A DNA stretch of 64,000 nt from CBDBBY01 sp965205055 (GCA_965205055.1 OZ242030.1:2604001-2668000), one strand, 5' to 3'; counted from the stretch's first letter, positions 51,261-60,394 are shown. The notes: a model not told the origin generated them from the sequence alone. Translations and numbers: made by a program.

Positions 51261-51989
51261 ATGACGCAATCGGTCAAGTCTCTTAAAAGATGCGAGGCCG
51301 GTCCGGCTGTAGCGGCGATCAAAATTTGTGATGAAAACAGGCTGAAACTGGCCGCGAACCTCCACGTTCCCGTGGTTTGCGCCGACTTCAATTTATTGAC
51401 AACGGGCTGGCCGCAGCGGCGTGGTCAGTCGCATTTCCAATTCGCAATTGGCTATGGAAAGCATAAGAACATAGACCTTCTGTTGGACGAAGTTGAAAAA
51501 GCGATGGCATGCGGCGCATCATCGGTCTATTGCGTCTCAAGCCCAGAGGTCGTTCAGAAACTGGCGAACCGCGGGATACCGGTGTTTGCGCATACCGGGC
51601 TGGTGCCGCAAATCTGCACCGGGGCGGGCGGTCTTCGTGCGATCGGCAAAGAGCCGATCGAAGCCGAAAGGATTCGCGACGCCGTTCGGCGCTTTGCGGA
51701 TGCCGGCGCGCAGGGCGTTTACCTGCAGCTTGTCCCGGCGGATCTGGCAACCGACGTCACTCGCGCTACAGATCTTGTTACGGTTTCGGTGGGATCGGGC
51801 GGCGGTTGCGACATTGTGTGGGCTCATGCAGAAGACATTCTGGGCGAGAACGCGGACTATGTGCCGCGCCACGCGAAAGTCTATGCCACATCGGCAGACA
51901 GCGACGACGACATCTGTTTCCGACAATATCTTGGGGATGTTCAGTCCGGAAGATACCCTGGCCCGGAACACTATGTTGCAACGTCCTGA
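51261..51989 (+). CDS. PanB-like (ketopantoate hydroxymethyltransferase superfamily) protein
   Basis: A 242-residue TIM-barrel protein. From about residue 100 it follows PanB: GIPVFAHTGLVPQ, GGLRAIGKEPIEAERIRDAV, GVYLQLVPADLA, a V-S-V-G-S-G-G-G-C-D-I loop and a PRHAKVY end. The N-terminal third (VCADFNLLTTGWPQRRG) does not resemble PanB and the first Mg-binding Asp motif is not recognisable. PanB transfers a one-carbon unit from methylene-tetrahydrofolate. Being 4 bp downstream of a demethylase reductase, it could handle the released formaldehyde-level carbon or a 2-oxo acid. That role is speculative. Confidence 0.65.
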   Translation: MTQSVKSLKRCEAGPAVAAIKICDENRLKLAANLHVPVVCADFNLLTTGWPQRRGQSHFQFAIGYGKHKNIDLLLDEVEKAMACGASSVYCVSSPEVVQKLANRGIPVFAHTGLVPQICTGAGGLRAIGKEPIEAERIRDAVRRFADAGAQGVYLQLVPADLATDVTRATDLVTVSVGSGGGCDIVWAHAEDILGENADYVPRHAKVYATSADSDDDICFRQYLGDVQSGRYPGPEHYVATS

Positions 51990-52167
51990 AACTCTGGGAG
52001 CTAGCCTGAACTTCACGGGATAGAATCGGCCAATCCAGCTCTTAATATTCTGTTTAACAACGATTAATTCAGAAGAATCCGGATTTCAACCTGTTAGAAT
52101 GTTCCCATTTCATTTTTTGATTTTTTTGCCTGTTGTACAAAGATTTGGGTTCTGATAGTTCGTTCCC

Positions 52168-52323
52168 ATGGCTTATCGAATCGACGACATTCCGAACCTG
52201 GGCGGTCCGCAGATCGTCCTTCCCCGCCGCCGCCGGCGCGAAGGAAAGCGCGTCCGCAAGGAGACCATCGCCAACCTCACGCGTGTGAATCGGCGTGAAA
52301 AGCGGATTTCTTCGGAGGTTTGA
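52168..52323 (+). pseudogene. IS1634-family transposase N-terminal fragment
   Basis: A 51-residue frame starting MAYRIDDIPN, then REGKRVRKETIANLTRVNRRE, which is the usual N-terminus of IS1634-type transposases, ended by an in-frame TGA. The remaining transposase is absent. The other parts of 51990-52524 show no gene. Confidence 0.65.
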
Positions 52324-52524
52324 TCGGCGCCCAACGCCGACCCTCTTTGATTTGTATTGGACTGCTCTTTCGGTGGTTCGGAAGAGCGAAACGGGGGATG
52401 CTTGGCATGGACGCAACCGCACGTTCAATCATTGCCTCATCAATTAATGCGATTTTGCGCGATGCCATGACGGGACCCTGCTTTCAACCTTATTTCCCTG
52501 AAAATCCAGGCGGCGCCGGCACCC

Positions 52525-53538
52525 TCAAAACGCGATCTGGGTTTTTACTGATTTTGTGCGGTCTGAGGCGCATTCAAACGCGTCAATCGCATCATCAACA
52601 GCGAAGGTCTGGGTGATCAACGGGCTTGTTTCGATCCGCCCATCCTGCATCATTTTCACGGCCTGTTCGAACTCTTCATGAAAGCGGAATGTGCCTTTCA
52701 GGTTCAGCTCTTTGGCAATGATTTGCTGCATGGGAACGGTCGTGTCTCCCCTCATGCCCAGTTGAACGATGGTGCCTGTCGGCGCCATGGCGTCTATGCC
52801 GGCGACCAACGCCCGTTCAGCACCGGAACACTCAAACAAGATGCCAAAGTACCCTTTGTCCGCGTGATAGTCTTCAAGGGTCTCCCGCGTGACGTCCACT
52901 GTTCTGTCGGCCCCGGCGGCGCTCGCATTCTGGCACGCTGTCTCGACCAAGTCCATCGCGACGATCTGGGCAGCGCCCGCGGATCGGGCCATCATAATGG
53001 CCAGCAGCCCGATTGGACCACATCCCGTTACAAGCACGCGTTTCCCTTTGATCCGCCCGGCCTGTTTCGCCGAGTGGAGCACCACAGCCAGAGGCTCTGC
53101 GATGGCGGCCTCGCCCGGGGTCAGACCATGGGCTGACACGCATTGCGCCGGATCGACGGCCAGAAACTCGCGGAATGCGCCCTGAATATGCGGGAAGGGC
53201 ATCGCGGATCCGTAAAACCGCATATTCTGGCAATGATTGAACATCCCCTCGTCGCAATAAGAGCAGGTTCTGCAGGGACGTGACGGAGAGATAGCTACGA
53301 GGTCACCGGTTTTGAAACCGGCAACCGGGGTTTCCACATAGCCGGACACTTCGTGCCCCAGTATCATCGGCTGCCTTATGCGAATTTGGCCAAAGCCGCC
53401 GTGATTGTAGTAATGCAGATCTGTGCCGCAAATTCCGCCATTGGCGACGCGCACCAAGACCTGACTCTCGCCCGGCGTTGGTAGCTCACGGTCTTCGATC
53501 TTCAGAATTTTCGGACCATGGACAACAATTGATTTCAT
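52525..53538 (-). CDS. Zinc alcohol dehydrogenase, L-idonate 5-dehydrogenase-like
   Basis: A 337-residue medium-chain dehydrogenase. The catalytic zinc site is GGICGTDLHYYNHGGFG and GHEVSG. The structural zinc site has four Cys in C-R-T-C-S-Y-C-D-E-G-M-F-N-H-C. The Rossmann glycine motif is VTGCGPIGLLA. The style matches IdnD enzymes that oxidise L-idonate to 5-ketogluconate. It is divergent from an IdnO-like SDR at 53678, the classical idonate pair. ATG 53538 gives the normal length; the longer frame to 53793 runs into the divergent gene. Confidence 0.82.
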   Translation of the reverse strand: MKSIVVHGPKILKIEDRELPTPGESQVLVRVANGGICGTDLHYYNHGGFGQIRIRQPMILGHEVSGYVETPVAGFKTGDLVAISPSRPCRTCSYCDEGMFNHCQNMRFYGSAMPFPHIQGAFREFLAVDPAQCVSAHGLTPGEAAIAEPLAVVLHSAKQAGRIKGKRVLVTGCGPIGLLAIMMARSAGAAQIVAMDLVETACQNASAAGADRTVDVTRETLEDYHADKGYFGILFECSGAERALVAGIDAMAPTGTIVQLGMRGDTTVPMQQIIAKELNLKGTFRFHEEFEQAVKMMQDGRIETSPLITQTFAVDDAIDAFECASDRTKSVKTQIAF

Positions 53539-53677
53539 GCGTTCGGCGGCCTTGCTATGGTTCCGCGGCCGTTTTGGATTGACTGCAATAATTGCGCAAT
53601 CATAGTTGCATCTGTATGAATTTGCAATGTTATTCTGATTGCTTGGGCTGGAAGGTGCGGAAGTGAAACGAAGATCA

Positions 53678-54436
53678 ATGTTTTCACTCGAGGGCAAGCG
53701 CGCCCTGATCACCGGATCGTCGCAGGGGATCGGGCTGGCTCTCGCCCGTGGAATGGCCGAATCGGGCGCAGAGATCGTGCTGAACGGGCGCAATCAAACC
53801 AAGCTTGAAGATGCTCAAAAGCTATTGCTGGAGGACGGCGCCGGACTGGTTGGCAGCCTGCCCTTTGACGTCACGGATATTGCCGCAGTTCGCGAGGCGA
53901 TAGACAACTTCGAAGCGCTGACCGGTCAAATCGACATTCTGGTGAACAACGCCGGCATGCAGCACCGCGCGCCATTGGAAGACTTTCCGGCAGAGGTATT
54001 CGAGACACTTCTGACCAACAATATCTCCAGCGTGTTTTATGTCGGGCAAACTTGCGCAAGGCACATGATCAAACGGAAAAACGGAAAAATCATAAACATC
54101 GCCAGCGTTCAGACCGCATTGGCCCGACCGGGCATTGCTCCTTACACTGCGACCAAAGGGGCGGTGGCAAATCTGACAAAGGGCATGGCAACCGACTGGG
54201 CGAAATACGGACTGCAGTGCAACGCGATCGCGCCAGGATATTTTGACACGCCGCTGAACAAGGCTCTGGTTGAAGACCCGCAGTTTTCAAGCTGGCTGGA
54301 ATCCCGCACGCCTGCCGGACGCTGGGGGAGAGTGGATGAGCTTGTCGGCGCTTGCGTGTTCCTGGCGTCAGATGCGTCAAGTTTTGTCAACGGCCATACG
54401 CTCTTCGTCGATGGCGGTGTTTCGATTTCGCTGTAG
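53678..54436 (+). CDS. Short-chain dehydrogenase, gluconate 5-dehydrogenase-like
   Basis: A 252-residue SDR. The cofactor motif is TGSSQGIGLALA (residues ~12-23), followed by NNAG, the catalytic Ser in ASVQ and the Y-T-A-T-K active-site pair. It resembles IdnO/Gno, which reduces 5-ketogluconate to gluconate. GTG 53663 is an alternative start. It is divergent from the IdnD-like gene across a short AT-rich region, and its 3' end overlaps a truncated LacI gene that may once have regulated both. Confidence 0.82.
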   Translation: MFSLEGKRALITGSSQGIGLALARGMAESGAEIVLNGRNQTKLEDAQKLLLEDGAGLVGSLPFDVTDIAAVREAIDNFEALTGQIDILVNNAGMQHRAPLEDFPAEVFETLLTNNISSVFYVGQTCARHMIKRKNGKIINIASVQTALARPGIAPYTATKGAVANLTKGMATDWAKYGLQCNAIAPGYFDTPLNKALVEDPQFSSWLESRTPAGRWGRVDELVGACVFLASDASSFVNGHTLFVDGGVSISL

Positions 54437-54739
54437 GCGTCTTCTGGTGCTCTCACGGACGGACAGAAAGAATCCCAAATCGACAACTTCTGATTTTTTG
54501 TCATCTGAATAAGTCCGCAAAAGTTTCGAAGCCGATTTGCCGATTTCGTATAGCGGCGTTGTGATCGTCGTCATCGACGGCACGCACACGCTGCTGAGCC
54601 CAAGGTCACTGAACCCGCATATTCCAAAATCGGTTGGAACATCGATCCCGCGCCGTTTGCATTCGAACAATGCACCCAGCGCGATGTCCTCGTTTACGCA
54701 CATGACCGCGTCGCAATCGGGAGAATTCGCGATGTGACG
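54377..54739 (-). pseudogene. LacI-family regulator, C-terminal fragment
   Basis: The last ~120 residues of a LacI/GntR-type regulator (AVMCVNEDIALGALFECKRR, VPTDFGICGFSDLGLSSV, a TTITTPLYEIGKSASKLL tail) with no DNA-binding domain. It is joined upstream to unrelated PanE-like sequence. The location beside idonate-type genes suggests it is what remains of their repressor. Confidence 0.75.
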
Positions 54740-54748
54740 GCTGGCCCC

Positions 54749-54946
54749 AACTGCGTGATACGCCTTTACGCACAGGAACGCAGTGTCGATCAGGCCTTCG
54801 ATGCGCAATCCGCGTTCGCGAATCCGCGCCACTTGATCGGCCGCGGCATCGACAAGGACAACCGGATGGCCGGCGCGATGCAGATAGGTGCCGACGGTCT
54901 CCCCACCGCCCCTGCGCCCCAAATGATCACAAGCGCCGCCGTAATT
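54749..54946 (-). pseudogene. Ketopantoate-reductase-like N-terminal fragment
   Basis: A stretch reading GTVGTYLHRAGHPVVLVDA, then RERGLRIEGLIDTAFLCVKAYH, the Rossmann start of 2-dehydropantoate 2-reductases. The glycine-rich motif itself (VIIWGAGAVG) lies in the neighbouring frame, so a frameshift splits it. It is fused head-on to the LacI fragment. A further unidentified fragment (PWTRLPGVALPEGRKPM) follows to 55072. Confidence 0.55.
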
Positions 54947-55176
54947 GCCGTCCCCGACATATTCGCGCACCTGCTGCGGGTTCAGCATGGCCAGACGGGC
55001 CGGATCGGCCATCGGTTTCCGACCTTCGGGCAGCGCGACGCCCGGCAGGCGGGTCCATGGGAAATTCTCCATCCAAGAGGCATGCGACGCGACCGGACCG
55101 ATCTCATCGACCTTCGTCTGGAACTCAGGCGCGCGCTCAGGCTTCCCCCGAAACGCTTCAATTAGGAGATCATGTG

Positions 55177-55341
55177 ATGGACGCCGTATACTCGCAGCTC
55201 AGCTTCGAAGAACGCCGTAGGATCGGACGTTGGAGACATGCAAAGGTCGCTGCTCGAGAGATGGAGCGCGTGTTGAAGCGCTCGAAGGCGGCCATCCATC
55301 GACTACGAGGGTGTTCCCGGTCGGCGCATGAAGATGCTTGA
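55177..55341 (+). pseudogene. IS30-family transposase N-terminal fragment
   Basis: Begins MDAVYSQLSFEERRRIGRWR, then AAREMERVLKRSKAAIHRLRG, the helix-turn-helix end of IS30 transposases (EERxxI..W...G.s.reiA..L.rs.sTI.RE), and then breaks off. The catalytic domain is absent. Confidence 0.7.
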
Positions 55342-55391
55342 TTGCAAAGGACGCACGGTTCCCGACAAAACCGTATTCAACATATGATCGC

Positions 55392-55421
55392 AAAGCCGGG
55401 CACCCCGCGGTGCCCGGCTTT
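55392..55421 (-). terminator. Terminator hairpin downstream of katG
   Basis: A 13-bp perfect stem, AAAGCCGGGCACC / GGTGCCCGGCTTT, with a 4-nt loop, 7 bp past the katG stop. Short T/A runs at both feet allow use from either side. Confidence 0.8.
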
Positions 55422-55427
55422 GCGTTG

Positions 55428-57608
55428 TCATGCAGCCAGATCAAACCGGTCCGCGTTCATCACCTTGGTCCAGGCCGCCACGAAATCGCGCACGAATTTC
55501 TCGTGGTTGTCATCCTGAGCGTAAACCTCGGCATAGGCGCGCAGGACCGAGTTCGACCCGAACACCAGATCCGCGCTGGTCGCCGTCCATTTCGCCGCGC
55601 CGGTCTTGCGGTCGCGGATTTCATAGGACGCGCCCTCATCCACCGGATGCCAGCTGTTGGCCATGTCGGTCAGATTGACGAAGAAATCGGTGGTCAGCTG
55701 ACCGACCCGGTCGGTGAATACCCCATGCGCGGACCCGCCATGGTTGGCGCCCAGCACCCGCAGGCCCCCCAGCAGAACGGTCATTTCCTGCGCGGTCAGA
55801 CCCAGCAGTTGCGCCCGGTCCAGCAGCATCTCTTCGGGGCTGACGACGTATCTGGTTTTTTGCCAGTTGCGGAACCCGTCGGCCAGCGGCTCAAGCACGT
55901 CAAAGGACTCGGCATCGGTTTCCGCATCGCCTGCGTCGCCGCGGCCCGGCGTGAACGGCACATCCGCCGCAAAGCCTGCCGCCTCAATCGCCTGCTCCAG
56001 ACCGACATTGCCTGCCAGAACGATCACATCCGCCACCGAGGCGCCGGTTTCCGCCGCAATCGGCTCCAGAATGCCCAGAACCTTGGCCAGCCGCTCGGGC
56101 TCATTGCCTTCCCAGTCCTTCTGCGGCGCCAGACGGATGCGGGCCCCGTTGGCCCCGCCCCGCATGTCCGAGCCGCGGAAAGTCCGCGCGCTGTCCCATG
56201 CGGTTGCGATCAGGTCGACTGCCGGCAGACCGCTCTCCGCAATCTTGGCCTTGACCGCCGCAATGTCATAAGATGTCGCGCCCGCCGGGATCGGGTCCTG
56301 CCAGATCAGGTCTTCCGCCGGGACATCGGGACCGACATAGTTGACCTTCGGTCCCATGTCGCGGTGGGTCAACTTGAACCAGGCACGGGCAAAGGCGTCC
56401 GCAAAATATTCCGGATCGGCCCGGAATTTCTGGCAGATCTCGTTATAGATCGGGTCCACCTTCATCGCCATGTCCGCATCGGTCATGATCGGGTTGTGGC
56501 GGATCGACGGATCGGTCGGATCAACCGGTTTTTCGTCTTCCGGCATATCGACCGGTTCCCACTGGCTCGCGCCGGCCGGGGACTTCGCCACCTGCCATTC
56601 ATAGTCGAACAGATAGTCGAAATACCCCATGTCGAACTTGGTGGGCTCCTTGGTCCAAGCCCCCTCTATACCCGAAGTGAAGGCATTGGTCGCCTTGCCG
56701 CCGAGACCGGGGTTGGACCAGCCGAAGCCCTGCGCTTCGATCCCGGCCGATTCCGGTTCGACACCGATATTGTCCACGGCCCCGCGCCCGTGCGCCTTGC
56801 CGACGGTGTGGCCGCCGCAGGTCAGCGCCGCAGTCTCTTCGTCATTCATCGCCATCCGGCCAAAAGTTTCGCGCACATGCAGCGCGGTGCGGGCCGGGTC
56901 AGGATTGCCGTTCACGCCTTCGGGGTTGACGTAGATCAGGCCCATATGAACCGCCGACAGCGGGTTTTCCAGCGTTTCGGCATCGTCCAGATCGCCATAA
57001 CGGTTTTCGGAGGGCGCCAGCCATTCGGTCTCGGATCCCCAATAGACATCGGTCTCGGGACCCCAGATATCCTCGCGGCCGAAACCGAAACCGAATGTCT
57101 TCAGCCCCATCGATTCATAGGCGACCGTCCCTGACAGCAGGATCAGATCCGCCCAGCTCAGCGCGTTGCCGTATTTCTTCTTGACCGGCCACAGCAGCCG
57201 TCGCGCCTTGTCGAGGCTGGCATTGTCCGGCCAGGAGTTCAGCGGCGCGAAACGGATGTTGCCGTGGCCGCCGCCGCCGCGACCGTCCTGCACTCGGTAC
57301 GTCCCGGCCGAGTGCCAAGCCAAACGGATCATCAGACCGCCATAATGCCCCCAGTCGGCGGGCCACCAGTCCTGACTGTCGGTCAATGCCGCCTCGACAT
57401 CCGCCTTGACCGCCGCGAAATCCAGCTTGCTGACCGCCGCCCGATAATCGAAATCCTCGTCCATCGGATTGGTCCGGGCACCGTGCTGATGCAGAATGTC
57501 CAGATTGAGGGCATCGGGCCACCATTTGGTGACCTGCTTGTCCATTCCTGTATTGCCGCCATGCGCGACAGGGCAACCGCCCGCGGGGTTCACGTTGTTT
57601 CCGTCCAT
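55428..57608 (-). CDS. katG: Catalase-peroxidase
   Basis: A 726-residue KatG with two peroxidase-like domains. The distal active site is RLAWHSAGTYR (Arg, Trp, His). The Tyr of the Met-Tyr-Trp adduct is in MGLIYVNPEG, and the proximal haem His is in TCGGHTVGKAHG. The start MDGNNVNPAGGCPVAHGG is normal for the family. It degrades hydrogen peroxide in the cytoplasm. It is divergent from oxyR. XDH and flavin reductases upstream could generate peroxide, but the pairing is common on its own. Confidence 0.96.
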   Translation of the reverse strand: MDGNNVNPAGGCPVAHGGNTGMDKQVTKWWPDALNLDILHQHGARTNPMDEDFDYRAAVSKLDFAAVKADVEAALTDSQDWWPADWGHYGGLMIRLAWHSAGTYRVQDGRGGGGHGNIRFAPLNSWPDNASLDKARRLLWPVKKKYGNALSWADLILLSGTVAYESMGLKTFGFGFGREDIWGPETDVYWGSETEWLAPSENRYGDLDDAETLENPLSAVHMGLIYVNPEGVNGNPDPARTALHVRETFGRMAMNDEETAALTCGGHTVGKAHGRGAVDNIGVEPESAGIEAQGFGWSNPGLGGKATNAFTSGIEGAWTKEPTKFDMGYFDYLFDYEWQVAKSPAGASQWEPVDMPEDEKPVDPTDPSIRHNPIMTDADMAMKVDPIYNEICQKFRADPEYFADAFARAWFKLTHRDMGPKVNYVGPDVPAEDLIWQDPIPAGATSYDIAAVKAKIAESGLPAVDLIATAWDSARTFRGSDMRGGANGARIRLAPQKDWEGNEPERLAKVLGILEPIAAETGASVADVIVLAGNVGLEQAIEAAGFAADVPFTPGRGDAGDAETDAESFDVLEPLADGFRNWQKTRYVVSPEEMLLDRAQLLGLTAQEMTVLLGGLRVLGANHGGSAHGVFTDRVGQLTTDFFVNLTDMANSWHPVDEGASYEIRDRKTGAAKWTATSADLVFGSNSVLRAYAEVYAQDDNHEKFVRDFVAAWTKVMNADRFDLAA

Positions 57609-57698
57609 GATGCACTCCGTTTTCTGCGGGGACCAAAATCCCGCGTTTCTGGGAACAATTTTTTCTTCCTGTCTGGAATGGTTCTAAGCCGGTACAAC

Positions 57699-57717
57699 GA
57701 TTAATTCCAATTGAATC
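57699..57717. promoter_or_regulatory. Imperfect palindrome in the katG-oxyR intergenic region
   Basis: GATTAATTCCAATTGAATC is an imperfect inverted repeat 28 bp before the oxyR ATG, in a 136-bp divergent region. A possible OxyR contact site; its match to the OxyR consensus is weak. Confidence 0.3.
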
Positions 57718-57744
57718 TTCTAACCGGAGTGATAAGTACGGCAA

Positions 57745-58674
57745 ATGATTGGATTGACGCTTAAACATCTTCGATATTTCGAAGCCCTTGCAAAACAAGA
57801 ACATTTTGGCCGCGCCGCTGCGGCATGCGCAATTTCTCAGCCCGCACTGTCGCTGCAGATCAAAGAGCTTGAAACAATGCTCGGCAGTCCGCTGGTGGAA
57901 CGTGGCGCGCGCAAGATTCGGCTGACCGCTTTGGGCGAGGATTTTCTGGAACGCACCCGCGCAATTCTGCGCTCGGTTGATGAGCTGGACGACCTCGTGC
58001 GAGCCTCGAATGACATGCTTTCAGGCCGGTTGCGGATCGGGATCATCCCCACCGTCGCCCCCTATTTGTTGCCGCAAATGCTCAAAGCGCTGTCCGCGCG
58101 GCTTCCGGATCTGGACCTTCAGCCAAAGGAATCCATCACCGGGTCGCTGATTGACCAATTGCTCGACTCCCGGCTGGATGCCGCCGTCGTGGCCCTGCCG
58201 ATTTCGGAACCCGCGCTGCGGGAGTTTGCGCTGTTTGACGAGGATTTCGTTCTGGTCCGTTCGATCGAAGATGCCGCCAAACCCGTCCCGGGCCCTGATT
58301 CGCTCAGAAAAATGCGCCTGCTGCTGCTAGAGGAAGGGCATTGTTTCCGCGATCAGGCATTGTCCTTCTGCGACCTGTCATCGCCGCAACCGCGTCAGAC
58401 GATGGAGGGCAGCTCGCTCTCGACACTGGTCCAGATGGTCGGCGCCGGGCTGGGACTGACCTTGATCCCGGAAATGGCGGTGCCGCTGGAGACACGCAGA
58501 ACAGATGTCTCGGTCGTCCGTTTCCCCGCGCCCTGCCCGTCCCGGACCATTGGCCTTGTCTGGCGCAAAAGCAATCCGTTGGGCCAACAACTGATGCAGA
58601 TAGGTGCGATTGCGCGCCGCGTACTTCTGAATTCAGCGCCAAATGACGCAGCATTGCCTTCGCATTCCGACTGA
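57745..58674 (+). CDS. oxyR: Hydrogen-peroxide-sensing regulator OxyR
   Basis: A 309-residue LysR-type protein. The helix-turn-helix is FGRAAAACAISQPALSLQI. The redox pair is visible as C-F-R-D-Q-A-L-S-F-C in LLLEEGHCFRDQALSFC (residues ~200-209), the spacing that forms the OxyR disulphide. Together with the divergent katG this assigns it with confidence. Oxidised OxyR should activate katG. Confidence 0.93.
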   Translation: MIGLTLKHLRYFEALAKQEHFGRAAAACAISQPALSLQIKELETMLGSPLVERGARKIRLTALGEDFLERTRAILRSVDELDDLVRASNDMLSGRLRIGIIPTVAPYLLPQMLKALSARLPDLDLQPKESITGSLIDQLLDSRLDAAVVALPISEPALREFALFDEDFVLVRSIEDAAKPVPGPDSLRKMRLLLLEEGHCFRDQALSFCDLSSPQPRQTMEGSSLSTLVQMVGAGLGLTLIPEMAVPLETRRTDVSVVRFPAPCPSRTIGLVWRKSNPLGQQLMQIGAIARRVLLNSAPNDAALPSHSD

Positions 58675-58773
58675 ATTTCTATTGCGACTGCCAGCGCTCA
58701 TCTCTTGGATCTCCTGTTTCAGCCTATATGGCCCCGCGCGGTTGCACGGGTGCGGCGAAGGCACTTCGGCCGT

Positions 58774-58857
58774 TCAGGCGGCGGTCCTGAGCTTCTGCGG
58801 CGGCGTCAGGCATTCGAACGATCCTTGGGGCCGGACCCTGTTGAAGTCGCCGCCCTG
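58774..58857 (-). pseudogene. IS3-family transposase C-terminal fragment
   Basis: The minus strand gives GGDFNRVRPQGSFECLTPPQ, the end of an IS3-type integrase core (Y-N..RPH-s...L-TP). The upstream part is missing. The rest of 58675-58983 has no recognised gene. Confidence 0.6.
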
Positions 58858-58983
58858 CGTCAAGGCGGAGTCACAAAAATGGAAGAACTCAGACAGTTCA
58901 CTCCCCCTATATTGACACCAAGCGAAACCTGGGCCGACCGCCGGCAGGCGCTCACAGGGCCGGCCGGAAGTCATTTGGCTGGA

Positions 58984-60189
58984 CTACTGAATGTCCTTCA
59001 CCGCAACATCAGTGTCGGTGAACCTGAGAATTTCGACATTCCTGAGCAAATCGCTGCCTATTGCCGCGCTGGAAACACGAACGCCCCCATGATCACGCGA
59101 AAGGTCGACATCATGAGATGACACAGGGAATTGCACGACGTCGGTTCCCCCTCTTCCGTCGATCTCGTTATCGCCCGCATTGCCCATAAGAATGTTGTCT
59201 TGCCCATTCCCATTCAAACCGGACGGCAAGGCGCCCAAAAGACGTGCATTCAGAATATACCGGGATTTGTGCGTGTATGGCTGGCTTTCATCGAATTGCA
59301 TTTCGAACGTGCCTTCAAAGCCCGGATCGATCCGCGCCATATAGGTGATGTTTTCAGGCAAGAACTCCCGGATCAGCGCGATGCCGGTCGGGTCTGCCCG
59401 GAGCACCTCGGCCCGTGTCTTCGGCACATACTCGCCCCACATCCCGCCGGGAGCTTCGCTCCAGCCGCCCCAATATCCATAGTAGCTGTCGATAATCGAA
59501 ACCGCATATTCCTGCTGAAGACTTCCTTCTTCGGTCAACTCTTCAATCCAGCCTTGCGCCTCGTCGGACGCCCCCCAGAGCCCGGTGTCAAGCGCAGCCT
59601 GCGTCGCCGCTGCGAACTCCACCTGAAAACTGTCGCTCAAAACCCCTGTGTTGAACTTCGTGCCGATCCCATGATCGTGCACCAGGTGAAAGATTTCTTC
59701 GAACCCGGCATCGCGTTGATCATAGTCGTTCGTGAGATAGGGCACCGATCCTTCCACGGGAAATTCCAGCGCGTACAACGGTTGACCTCGCAAGGCCCGC
59801 CTGCGGACCGGGCTGTCCCCGTCTCTGCCGCCGGGCATGACGAGCGTCGCTCCGCTATCGGCCATCCAGTTGGCGATGGCCGACTTGTCAGCGCCAAATC
59901 GTGTGCCCGGCACATCGGTCAGGTAAAAGTCGAGGATATTGTAGGCGCGCAGCAGCTGCTCATCGGTCACATCATCCGTGGCGACCAAGAGGATCGTGCC
60001 GCCGTTCGGCGCCGCATAGGCAATATGCTTGCTGTAGTTGCGGCGCAAAACTCTGCTGAGATCACTCAGATCACGACTGATCAAAGACGGATCAGGATAG
60101 GCGACGTAGTTTGGGTTTGTGACGCTTTGCGCCTGCGTCTGTCCGCCGAGGCAGGCCAGCAGCACAGTGGCAATCAACGTCTTTGACAT
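58984..60189 (-). CDS. Secreted protein of unknown function with RTX-like repeat
   Basis: A 401-residue protein. It begins with a signal peptide (cleavage near QTQAQS). The main domain (residues ~25-320) contains a FEEIFHLVHDHGIG stretch with three closely spaced His after Glu, which could bind metal. It is rich in Tyr/Trp (DSYYGYWGGWSEAPGG). The C-terminal ~75 residues have a calcium-binding RTX-like half repeat (GNAGDNEIDGRGGTD) and a beta-rich end. RTX repeats fold with calcium outside the cell. The enzyme class is not recognised; a metallo-hydrolase is one possibility. Confidence 0.72.
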   Translation of the reverse strand: MSKTLIATVLLACLGGQTQAQSVTNPNYVAYPDPSLISRDLSDLSRVLRRNYSKHIAYAAPNGGTILLVATDDVTDEQLLRAYNILDFYLTDVPGTRFGADKSAIANWMADSGATLVMPGGRDGDSPVRRRALRGQPLYALEFPVEGSVPYLTNDYDQRDAGFEEIFHLVHDHGIGTKFNTGVLSDSFQVEFAAATQAALDTGLWGASDEAQGWIEELTEEGSLQQEYAVSIIDSYYGYWGGWSEAPGGMWGEYVPKTRAEVLRADPTGIALIREFLPENITYMARIDPGFEGTFEMQFDESQPYTHKSRYILNARLLGALPSGLNGNGQDNILMGNAGDNEIDGRGGTDVVQFPVSSHDVDLSRDHGGVRVSSAAIGSDLLRNVEILRFTDTDVAVKDIQ

Positions 60190-60394
60190 CGAAACAGCCC
60201 CTTTTTTCTCCGAGAGTATGGCTGAAAATTCATGAATCCCATTTTACTATTTATTATCAGCATGTTGCGGCCCTTGCGATTCGGCGCATCATGAATCGGC
60301 ACGCGGCCAGCTGCGCCCTTGCCCAACGCGCCGGTTCCGCTGCTTCTTTCACGCCGTGCTCGACTTGCGGGATATCAGCCTATTGTTGGCGACA

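Noticed and set aside
52131..52140. TGTTGTACAA as another member of the TTGTnTACAA operator series
   Set aside because: The palindrome core has a different spacing (TTGTACAA), and it lies before a transposase fragment rather than a purine gene.
55338..57134. A 598-codon plus-strand frame opposite katG
   Set aside because: It is the antisense shadow of a strongly conserved GC-rich katG gene. Its product is Arg/Gly/His-rich with no recognisable domain.
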